Assembly: GCA_945833895.1 (NCBI GenBank) | Contig: CAMAGQ010000044.1 | Coordinates: forward strand, 1-11,476 | Source of the DNA: an uncultured bacterium | GTDB taxonomy: Bacteria > Cyanobacteriota > Vampirovibrionia > Gastranaerophilales > Gastranaerophilaceae | Reading direction: 5' to 3' | Length of the DNA: 11,476 nt | Part shown: positions 1 to 6,054 of the stretch, piece after piece | Layout of the letters: each line of letters opens with the position of its first letter | Numbering within the stretch: position 1 is the first letter of the stretch | Program-made: the position numbers and the translations under genes | The notes under the pieces: model-generated | What the model saw: only the letters and a program-made list of their open reading frames with translations | Database searches by the model: none | Told to the model about the DNA's origin: nothing

Positions 1-811
1 TTTTATCATAAACGCAACCGTTAGAATCGCTCATTGCGACAACGAAAGCACCGTATTCCTGTGCTTTTTGACAGGCATAAATCGCAACATTTCCCGAGCC
101 TGAAATAACAACGGTTTTACCGTTCAAACTCTGACCGTTTGCCTGCAACATTTCTCTCATAAAATAAACCAATCCGTAGCCTGTTGCTTCTGTTCTTGCA
201 AGCGAACCGCCGTAGGATAAGCCTTTCCCTGTCAAAACCCCGCCTTCATAAGCGTTTCTGATACGTTTATATTGACCGAATAAGTAACCGATTTCTCTTG
301 CCCCGACTCCGATATCGCCTGCCGGAACATCAACATCCGCTCCGATATGTCTTTGAAGTTCGGTCATAAAACTTTGACAAAATCTCATTATTTCGTTGTC
401 AGATTTTCCTTTAGGGTCAAAATCGCTTCCGCCCTTGCCACCGCCGATAGGCAAACCTGTCAAAGCATTTTTGAAAATCTGTTCAAAACCCAAGAACTTT
501 ATAATACTTTGGTTTACGCTCGGGTGAAATCTCAAACCGCCTTTATAAGGACCGATAAGACTGCTGAATTGAACCCTGTAACCTCTATGAACCTTCGTTT
601 GCCCCTTGTCATCAACGTAAGGAACACGGAAAGTTATTAATCTCTCCGGTTCAACCATTCTTTCTAATAGTGCCATTTTTTCAAACTCCGGATGTTCTTC
701 AACCACGGGTTCTATGGATTTTAAGAGTTCATCTACCGCCTGAATATAATCAGGTTCATATTGATTTTTTGCTTTTGTATTTTCTAAAACTTTTTTAAGA
801 TACTTATTCAT
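1..811 (-). CDS. gdhA: NADP-type glutamate dehydrogenase, N-terminal 270 residues (3' end outside window)
   Basis: Reductive amination of 2-oxoglutarate to glutamate, a cytoplasmic ammonium-assimilation step carried out by a hexamer in this family. The reading frame starts at an ATG at 811 (MNKYLKK...) and runs open off the left edge. The substrate-binding half is complete: YKGGLRFHP (residues 89-97) and PIGGGKGGSDFDPKG (121-135), which carries the catalytic-site lysine at 126, then PAGDIGVGAREIG (163-175). The nucleotide-binding Rossmann fold has begun, with VVISGSGNVA at 234-243. The order and spacing match the bacterial hexameric NADP-dependent class, usually about 445-450 residues, so roughly 175 residues are missing. 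An AGGA lies about 11 nt before the ATG, a weak ribosome site. The gene is transcribed away from ruvB and looks monocistronic at this end. Coenzyme preference is inferred from overall similarity, not from a diagnostic residue. Confidence 0.96.
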   Translation of the reverse strand, partial: MNKYLKKVLENTKAKNQYEPDYIQAVDELLKSIEPVVEEHPEFEKMALLERMVEPERLITFRVPYVDDKGQTKVHRGYRVQFSSLIGPYKGGLRFHPSVNQSIIKFLGFEQIFKNALTGLPIGGGKGGSDFDPKGKSDNEIMRFCQSFMTELQRHIGADVDVPAGDIGVGAREIGYLFGQYKRIRNAYEGGVLTGKGLSYGGSLARTEATGYGLVYFMREMLQANGQSLNGKTVVISGSGNVAIYACQKAQEYGAFVVAMSDSNGCVYDK

Positions 812-840
812 ACCGATTCTATTCCTATATTCTTGAATTG

Positions 841-869
841 CATATAATTAATTTACTTCTTCGTTACAA
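841..869 (-). promoter_or_regulatory. Predicted sigma-70 type promoter of gdhA
   Basis: On the minus strand, TTGTAA (869-864) and TATATG (846-841) are separated by exactly 17 nt. Transcription would begin near 834 and give a leader of about 23 nt before the gdhA ATG at 811. This is a motif match only. Confidence 0.5.
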
Positions 870-900
870 AAATTTCAAGATTAAATCCGTTATATGAAGT

Positions 901-964
901 AGAGGGGGGGGAATGTTGGGAGTAAATAAATTCCCCCCCCAATTGGGAGAGGGGGTAGGGTGGG
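901..964. repeat. G/C-homopolymer repeat block with long hairpin and G-quadruplex motif
   Basis: In an otherwise AT-rich gap, eight G (904-911) plus AA pair with TT plus eight C (931-940). This gives a perfect 10-bp inverted repeat around a 17-nt loop. The C run then enters the palindrome CCCAATTGGG (938-947), which could form a competing fold. The octamer AGAGGGGG occurs twice (901-908, 948-955), and TTGGGAG also twice (916-922, 943-949). From 945 to 964 the plus strand reads GGG-AGA-GGGGG-TA-GGG-T-GGG, a canonical four-tract G-quadruplex pattern. It looks like a dispersed intergenic repeat (REP or MITE-like remnant), but other copies cannot be seen here. Confidence 0.6.
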
Positions 965-1015
965 TGATAACTTTTATGCAAAACAATCAAATAACTTATT
1001 CGTTCAACCTTGCGT

Positions 1016-1034
1016 TGCTGAAATAAATTCAGCA
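1016..1034. repeat. Short palindromic hairpin, REP-like
   Basis: TGCTGAA (1016-1022) and TTCAGCA (1028-1034) form a perfect 7-bp stem around the loop ATAAA, followed by TGACA. Elements of the form 'tgctgaa...ttcagcatgac' are frequent intergenic palindromes in many draft bacterial genomes. No T-run follows on the plus strand. On the minus strand the stem is also not followed by a T-tract, so a terminator role is not supported. Confidence 0.55.
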
Positions 1035-1064
1035 TGACAAAAAACCACCAGTCAGCAGGAGTAA

Positions 1065-1094
1065 TTGGCTAGAATCAAATATTTATGTTATTAT
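1065..1094 (+). promoter_or_regulatory. Predicted promoter of ruvB
   Basis: TTGGCT (1065-1070) and TATTAT (1089-1094) are spaced 18 nt apart. The expected start of transcription is near 1101, giving a leader of about 18 nt ahead of the ATG at 1119. The element sits over the TTG at 1065 that could otherwise serve as an upstream start codon, so the two readings compete. The -35 match is only partial. Confidence 0.4.
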
Positions 1095-1118
1095 AAAAAC
1101 AAGAAAACAAGAGGGATT

Positions 1119-2201
1119 ATGAGTATAATATCAGACGACAGCAATTTATCAACACAAAATAAGCACGCAGAAATAAAGAAAAATCCGGTTATTAAGGCGG
1201 AAACTATTGAATGCGACAAGAATTTTGAAAATTGTATTCGTCCTAAAAGTTTTGATACCTACATCGGGCAGTCAGGGTTGAAAGACACCTTAAAAATCAC
1301 AATTCAAGCCGCGAAAAAGCGTGAACTTCCGCTTGACCACCTGTTATTTTACGGGCCTCCGGGGCTTGGCAAAACCACACTTGCAGGGGTTATTGCTCAA
1401 GAAATGGGGGTTGAATTAAAAATAACCTCAGCACCTGCTCTTGAAAGACCGCGTGATATTATCGGGATTTTGATGTCATTAAAAGGCAATGAGATTTTGT
1501 TTATTGACGAAATTCACAGACTTAACAAGGTTGCGGAAGAAATTTTATACTCCGCAATGGAAGATTTTTACCTTGATATGACAACGGGCAAAAGTCAGAC
1601 AGTCAAAACGCTTCGAGTTCCTCTGCCAAAATTCACACTGATAGGTGCGACCACAAAAGCCGGCGAATTATCAGGGCCATTGAGAGATAGATTTGGGATT
1701 ATTCACAGGCTGGAATTTTATACGGAAAAAGAACTTGCTCAGGTGATTACAAGAACCGCAGGAATTCTTAATATTGAAATTGACGAAGCTGGTGCTTATG
1801 CAATCGCAAGACGTTCAAGAGGAACTCCGCGTATTGCAAACAGGCTGGTAAAAAGGGTTAGCGACTATGCAATAGTAAAAAACAACGGTAAAATTGATGA
1901 AAAAATCGCAAACAGTTCGCTTGATATTTTGAAAATAGACGAATTCGGGCTTGATACAACAGACAGAAGTCTTTTAAGATTAATAATTGAAAAATACGAC
2001 GGAGGTCCTGTCGGGGTTGAAACAATCGCCGCGGCAATCGGAGAGGATGTCAGAACGCTTGAAGATGTTTGCGAGCCTTATTTACTTCAATCAGGCTTAC
2101 TGCAAAGAACTCCACGAGGGAGAAAAGTTTCGCCTGCTGCTTACAGACATTTGAATTACAAGACTAAAAACCAAAATTCAAACCAACAGTCTTTATTCTA
2201 A
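1119..2201 (+). CDS. ruvB: Holliday junction branch-migration ATPase RuvB
   Basis: Motor subunit that, with RuvA, drives Holliday-junction branch migration in recombination and repair. In the 360-residue product (from ATG 1119): Walker A GPPGLGKTT at 79-87, Walker B LFIDEIHR at 127-134, sensor 1 GATT at 176-179, arginine-finger region GPLRDRF at 186-192, sensor 2 GTPRIANR at 235-242, and a winged-helix domain at about 280-342 with GGPVGVETIA and TPRGR. All key residues are present. The N-terminus carries about 35 extra, poorly conserved polar residues compared with typical RuvB (330-350). I chose ATG 1119 because GAGGG precedes it and a promoter lies just upstream. A TTG at 1065 with AGGAG before it would add 18 residues. 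The last residues are QQSLF, resembling a sliding-clamp-binding peptide. ruvA is not adjacent; recG follows 89 nt downstream. Confidence 0.95.
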   Translation: MSIISDDSNLSTQNKHAEIKKNPVIKAETIECDKNFENCIRPKSFDTYIGQSGLKDTLKITIQAAKKRELPLDHLLFYGPPGLGKTTLAGVIAQEMGVELKITSAPALERPRDIIGILMSLKGNEILFIDEIHRLNKVAEEILYSAMEDFYLDMTTGKSQTVKTLRVPLPKFTLIGATTKAGELSGPLRDRFGIIHRLEFYTEKELAQVITRTAGILNIEIDEAGAYAIARRSRGTPRIANRLVKRVSDYAIVKNNGKIDEKIANSSLDILKIDEFGLDTTDRSLLRLIIEKYDGGPVGVETIAAAIGEDVRTLEDVCEPYLLQSGLLQRTPRGRKVSPAAYRHLNYKTKNQNSNQQSLF

Positions 2202-2233
2202 ACAATATCCGCATTTTGTGGTTTCACCGTAAT

Positions 2234-2265
2234 AATTTGCAATAACCCGCAAATTTATGTAATAT
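2234..2265 (+). promoter_or_regulatory. Predicted promoter of recG, with a dyad in the spacer
   Basis: TTGCAA (2237-2242) and TAATAT (2260-2265) are separated by 17 nt, with TG immediately before the -10. An inverted repeat AATTTGC (2234-2240) / GCAAATT (2249-2255) overlaps the -35 and the spacer and could be a repressor site. No T-tract follows it, so it is not a terminator for ruvB. Confidence 0.5.
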
Positions 2266-2290
2266 TTATCTTGCAAAGAAGGCTGTTTTT

Positions 2291-4684
2291 ATGATTGAAA
2301 ATCTGGAAAATATTAAAATTGCAATAGATATTGAAACGAAATATCAATATATAGATTTGCACGGAAAAAGGCAGAAATTTTCCGATTTTATCAAGGGGGA
2401 AGCAAAAAAGAATTACAAAAAATCAAAAAAAAATCCACGCTGGGCGGTTGTTATTGAAGCATTTGAAAGATACCCTTGTCTTTCCATGCCTGAGCGAAAA
2501 CGAGCAATAGAGCAACTTATCAAGGTTATAAAAACAGATTTACAGCAGGAAAAAGAAGCACAACAAGAAGAAAAAACAATGCAAAGCCAACGCAACAAGC
2601 ATCCGTCAGAAGTTGATGTTATGTACATAAAAGGCGTTGGTCCAAAAGTTGCGTATAAATTAAACAAACTGAACATTTTTACCGCTCAGGATTTGATGAT
2701 GTATTTTCCCAAAAAACACGTCGACTACTCCTCAAGAACACTTATTAAAAACTTGAAAGAAGGTCAAACCACAACGGTTTTCGGGTATATAAAATCTGTT
2801 TCGGCGTTCAACACAAGAAATAATTTATCGGTTATAAAAGTTATAATAAAAGACGAAAGCGGAAGTTTTGAACTGAGTTTTTTCCAAGCAAAAGGCAACA
2901 AGTATCTGCTTGAAAGGACAAAGACTCAATTCCCTATAAACTCTGCAATTATGGTATCAGGTGTTGTAAAAATGAACACTTACAGTTACCAATTAACAAT
3001 GGATAAGCCGACTTATTCAATTATGAGTGGCGAATTTCTTGAAAAACCCGATTCCAATTTGAACCTTGCAAGAATTGTTCCGATTTACACCGTTTGTGAG
3101 GGGTTGAACATAAAAACTCTACGCAAGGCGATTTTCAACGCAATAGAGTTGTACAAAAAAGACATCAAAAATATTATTCCCGATTTTATAAGAGAACGTC
3201 TGGGGCTGTTAGATAAAAGTGTTGCGGTTGAACAAATTCACTTTCCGCAATCAATGGATATGCTTGAGCATGCCAGATTTTCGCTTATTTTTGAAGAACT
3301 TTTTCTAATTCAACTGAAACTCATACGACTTAGAGAATCGAACGCAAAAAATACCTCGTGTTACGCCTTGAAAGTCCAAACTGACGGACTTGTTCGGAAA
3401 TTTATTGACAGTTTGCCGTTTGAGTTAACCTCGGGGCAAAAGCAGGCGGTTAATGAGATTTTAAACGATATGAATTCCGATGCCCCGATGCAAAGACTTT
3501 TACAAGGTGATGTCGGCAGCGGTAAAACTGTCGTTGCAACGATAATGTTACTTGCGGCAATCGAAAACGGTTATCAGGGAGCGTTGATGGCACCTACTGA
3601 AATCCTTGCTCAACAGCATTACAACAATTTGGTTCAATGGCTAACCCCGATGGGCTTGAGTGTCGGGTTATTTTTAGGCAGTCACGGCAAAAAACTTCGC
3701 CAAAAATTTGAAACTGATTTGAAAAACGGACAAACACATATTGCCGTCGGAACCCACGCACTTATTCAGGAAAATGTCGAATTTAAAAACCTTGGTGCAA
3801 TTGTTGTTGATGAACAGCACAGGTTTGGGGTAAAACAGCGAAATGTTCTGAAAAAGAAATCCCAAAATCCGCAAATGCTTACAATGACGGCAACACCGAT
3901 ACCGAGAACGCTTGCACTGACGGTTCACGGGGATTTGGATTTGACGGTAATAAATGAACTACCGAAAGGCAGAAAACCGATTATTACGACAATGGCAGGC
4001 TCTCACAGGCAGGTTTGGAAACTTATAAAAGAAGAAGTTGAAGCAGGCAGACAGGCTTATATTGTTTACCCGTTGATTGAAGAAAGCGAAACGCTTTCCG
4101 CCAAAGCCGCAACCATCGAAGCAGAAAAATTGAAAGCCGAAGTTTTTCCTGAATATGAAATCGGTCTTTTGCACGGGAAATTAAAAAATGATGAAAAAGA
4201 AGCCGTAATGAAAAATTTTAAAGACGGGAAATATAATATTCTTGTTTCGACGACTGTTGTAGAAGTAGGGGTTGATGTTCCAAACGCGACGGTTATGGTA
4301 ATTGAAAACGCCGAACGGTTCGGGCTGTCACAACTGCACCAGCTGCGAGGACGTGTCGGCAGAAACGCTCTTCAATCCTATTGCGTGTTGATAACCTCTT
4401 CCCGCAGTCAGGAAACCCGAGAACGCCTAAGCATTATGACCGAAACCAACGACGGTTTTGTTATTGCTGAAAAAGATTTGCAACTGAGAGGGCCGGGGGA
4501 ATTCTTAGGCACAAGGCAATCAGGCTTGCCTGATTTAATCATCTCAGATATCGTTCGTGATGCAAAAATTCTTGAAATCGCACGAAACGAAGCGATTGAT
4601 TTTGTTAAAAATTACAATATAGATGATTTCCCGCTGCTGCAAAATGTTACATCACTTGAAATGTTCACAGGACTTGATATTTAA
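2291..4684 (+). CDS. recG: ATP-dependent DNA helicase RecG, long N-terminal form
   Basis: Remodels stalled replication forks and branched recombination intermediates. The product is 797 residues, against about 690 in Escherichia coli. Domains: an N-terminal extension (1-105) with a RQKFSDFIKG stretch and a charged Gln/Glu linker; a wedge/OB domain (about 110-240) opening with the helix-hairpin-helix-like IKGVGPKVAYKL; helicase core with GDVGSGKT (406-413), DEQHRFG (507-513), TATPIPRT (533-540), VVEVGVDVPNA (656-666) and QLRGRVGR (684-691); then the RecG-specific C-terminal hook including DLQLRGPGEFLGTRQSG (729-745). All superfamily 2 motifs are intact. AGAAGG 8 nt before the ATG gives a good ribosome site. 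It follows ruvB, an enzyme acting on the same DNA structures, but has its own promoter. Extensions of this kind are known in cyanobacterial RecG (recollection, not searched). Confidence 0.97.
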   Translation: MIENLENIKIAIDIETKYQYIDLHGKRQKFSDFIKGEAKKNYKKSKKNPRWAVVIEAFERYPCLSMPERKRAIEQLIKVIKTDLQQEKEAQQEEKTMQSQRNKHPSEVDVMYIKGVGPKVAYKLNKLNIFTAQDLMMYFPKKHVDYSSRTLIKNLKEGQTTTVFGYIKSVSAFNTRNNLSVIKVIIKDESGSFELSFFQAKGNKYLLERTKTQFPINSAIMVSGVVKMNTYSYQLTMDKPTYSIMSGEFLEKPDSNLNLARIVPIYTVCEGLNIKTLRKAIFNAIELYKKDIKNIIPDFIRERLGLLDKSVAVEQIHFPQSMDMLEHARFSLIFEELFLIQLKLIRLRESNAKNTSCYALKVQTDGLVRKFIDSLPFELTSGQKQAVNEILNDMNSDAPMQRLLQGDVGSGKTVVATIMLLAAIENGYQGALMAPTEILAQQHYNNLVQWLTPMGLSVGLFLGSHGKKLRQKFETDLKNGQTHIAVGTHALIQENVEFKNLGAIVVDEQHRFGVKQRNVLKKKSQNPQMLTMTATPIPRTLALTVHGDLDLTVINELPKGRKPIITTMAGSHRQVWKLIKEEVEAGRQAYIVYPLIEESETLSAKAATIEAEKLKAEVFPEYEIGLLHGKLKNDEKEAVMKNFKDGKYNILVSTTVVEVGVDVPNATVMVIENAERFGLSQLHQLRGRVGRNALQSYCVLITSSRSQETRERLSIMTETNDGFVIAEKDLQLRGPGEFLGTRQSGLPDLIISDIVRDAKILEIARNEAIDFVKNYNIDDFPLLQNVTSLEMFTGLDI

Positions 4685-4740
4685 CCGTATTTGAACAAAT
4701 TGATAAAAATCTTGACTTTGTAAAAAAATCCATTAAAAGA

Positions 4741-4769
4741 TTGATGTAAAAACTAAAAATCTGTAATAT
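4741..4769 (+). promoter_or_regulatory. Predicted promoter of the flagellar cluster
   Basis: TTGATG (4741-4746) and TAATAT (4764-4769) are 17 nt apart, with TG directly before the -10. Its -10 region TGTAATATT is identical to that of the recG promoter at 2258-2266. Transcription would start near 4776. This looks like a housekeeping-type promoter rather than a sigma-28 flagellar one. Confidence 0.5.
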
Positions 4770-4796
4770 TGTAGATGTGGGGAAATTTGATCTACA
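4770..4796 (+). promoter_or_regulatory. Leader/operator hairpin before the flagellar cluster
   Basis: TGTAGAT (4770-4776) and ATCTACA (4790-4796) form a perfect 7-bp inverted repeat around a 13-nt G-rich loop. It spans the predicted transcription start, so it could be an operator at the initial transcribed region or a partial 5' leader structure. There is no T-run after it. It lies 14 nt ahead of the ribosome site AAGGGA (4811-4816). Confidence 0.4.
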
Positions 4797-4825
4797 GACT
4801 CCAAAAAATTAAGGGATAGTTGCAA

Positions 4826-6025
4826 ATGAAGGAAGATATACAAAATTCAATATCAACTGACAGGTTATATAAAGAATATGACTGGTATCAAAGTACATTT
4901 CCGGAAATTGTACAAAATTCCTGCAACGAATTTTTTGACCCGAATTTCAGAATGGAACTAATCGGGATAAGCAAAAACATTAACTGTCTGCTTGAAAACG
5001 AATCCTGTTTTGTAACGAAAATTAAGATTGACAAAGATTATGATATGTTTTTCCGTTTGACATCAAAAACGATTGACATAATTCTGTCAAAAATTCTCGG
5101 TCAGTCAAAAACAAAGTTTAACATTAACAAAATATCAGAGTTGGAAGCCAAAGTTATTACATCATTTAACGATTACCTTTTTGAACATCTGAAAGGTAAA
5201 TTGCAACCGCCTCCGCAAAATGAATTAAAACGTAATAATTTTGACGTAATTCATCTAACCTTTATAATAAAAGAGGCGGAAGAATATAATAACAAAACAG
5301 GTAAAATTTTTATCACCATGCCTGAAGCGTTATTAAAACCTGAAGCAATCGTTTCAAATAACGACAAATTCTCCGAAGAAGACTTTCCAAATACAGAAAC
5401 CGTTGCAAAAGTTTTTATCGGAAAAACGAAATTCTCACTGTTTGATATCAAAAATCTTGAGAAAGAGGACGTTGTCGTATTTGAAAACAGCAACATAGAA
5501 AATGTACAACTGTCAATAAAAGAAAAAACTTTTTCGGCAAACATAAATCCGAATATGGATTTGTTAATTCCGGAGGAGGAACACGGAGGAGAGGACATGA
5601 GTAGCAATACTCCTAATATATGGGACAGCCTTGAAGTTGAGATGAGTGCAGAATTTGATGCAGTCAAAATTACTTTGGGTGAGTTGAAAAATATCGAAAA
5701 CGGTTTGGTTGTCGATTTAACGTCACTCTATGACAACAACGTAACCCTGAAAGTCGAAGGAAATCCGATTGCGAGCGGAAATCTTGTAATCGTAAACGAC
5801 AGATACGGGGTTAAAATCAACCAAATTCTAACCAACGACGCTAAACAGGAAAAAGCACCTGCGGCTGCGGAAACAGAAAACGCAGAAGAATCTTACAGCA
5901 ACGAAGGTGAATACGAAGAAAATTCCGAAGAAAATGAGGAAGAATACAACGAAAGTTCAGAAGAAGGGTCGGAAGATGAAGAGTTCGACTACAGCGATTT
6001 TGAACTTGAAGATGAAAATATCTAA
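4826..6025 (+). CDS. Flagellar switch/C-ring protein with two SpoA domains (FliM/FliN/SctQ-like)
   Basis: Probable cytoplasmic C-ring or sorting-platform component below the flagellar export gate. The 399-residue product has an N-terminal alpha/beta region (about 20-170) resembling the FliM/SctQ middle domain (FFRLTSKTIDIILSKILG at 75-92), a weaker SpoA-like domain at about 190-246, and a clear FliN-type SpoA domain at about 264-336 (DSLEVEMSAEFDAVKITLGEL ends the first strand pair; GNLVIVNDRYGVKI at 318-331). Residues 338-399 form an acidic tail with 28 Asp/Glu and 2 Lys. I see no CheY-binding motif at the N-terminus. ATG 4826 is chosen over TTG 4820 because AAGGGA lies 9 nt before it and only 3 nt before the TTG. 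It stands where fliN normally sits, directly before fliO. The tandem SpoA layout is typical of SctQ and FliM-FliN fusions. The first SpoA call is inference. Confidence 0.82.
   Translation: MKEDIQNSISTDRLYKEYDWYQSTFPEIVQNSCNEFFDPNFRMELIGISKNINCLLENESCFVTKIKIDKDYDMFFRLTSKTIDIILSKILGQSKTKFNINKISELEAKVITSFNDYLFEHLKGKLQPPPQNELKRNNFDVIHLTFIIKEAEEYNNKTGKIFITMPEALLKPEAIVSNNDKFSEEDFPNTETVAKVFIGKTKFSLFDIKNLEKEDVVVFENSNIENVQLSIKEKTFSANINPNMDLLIPEEEHGGEDMSSNTPNIWDSLEVEMSAEFDAVKITLGELKNIENGLVVDLTSLYDNNVTLKVEGNPIASGNLVIVNDRYGVKINQILTNDAKQEKAPAAAETENAEESYSNEGEYEENSEENEEEYNESSEEGSEDEEFDYSDFELEDENI
5585..5589 (+). promoter_or_regulatory. Strong internal Shine-Dalgarno inside the switch gene
   Basis: GGAGG lies exactly 7 nt before an in-frame ATG (5597), and a second GGAGGAGG lies at 5572-5579. 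It is the best ribosome-binding site in the window despite being inside coding sequence. Three of the four Glu codons in the PEEEHGGED stretch are GAG, whereas 20 of 22 Glu codons in the acidic tail of the same gene are GAA. The codon choice thus looks selected to make the site. Confidence 0.65.
5597..6025 (+). CDS. Putative internally initiated FliN-like protein (C-terminal SpoA domain plus acidic tail)
   Basis: A 142-residue product in the same frame as the 399-residue switch protein, starting at its Met258. It would consist of a short linker (MSSNTPN), one complete FliN-type SpoA domain (about residues 7-79) and the acidic tail (about 81-142). The start falls precisely in the linker between the two SpoA domains and is preceded by GGAGG at 7-nt spacing. 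In injectisome SctQ genes (YscQ, SpaO, SsaQ) an internal start at the same domain boundary yields a separate SpoA2 protein that binds the full-length one. That precedent is established; its use here is inferred. It would supply FliN, for which no separate gene is seen in this cluster. Confidence 0.6.
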   Translation: MSSNTPNIWDSLEVEMSAEFDAVKITLGELKNIENGLVVDLTSLYDNNVTLKVEGNPIASGNLVIVNDRYGVKINQILTNDAKQEKAPAAAETENAEESYSNEGEYEENSEENEEEYNESSEEGSEDEEFDYSDFELEDENI

Positions 6026-6054
6026 CAACTTTTAACAAAGAGAGGTTACTTTAT

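Noticed and set aside
347..640. 97-residue plus-strand reading frame
   Set aside because: It lies fully inside gdhA on the other strand, and the minus-strand frame has unambiguous glutamate dehydrogenase motifs.
853..1035. 60-residue minus-strand reading frame in the gdhA-ruvB gap
   Set aside because: It runs through the G/C repeat and the palindrome, and its composition follows the repeats. It has no ribosome site and no protein-like pattern.
4820..4825. TTG at 4820 as start of the switch gene
   Set aside because: The ribosome site AAGGGA would be only 3 nt away. ATG 4826 has the normal 9-nt spacing.
5251..5667. 138-residue minus-strand reading frame opposite the switch gene
   Set aside because: A Ser/Phe-rich shadow created by the Lys/Glu-rich codons of the plus-strand gene, with no start signals or family resemblance.
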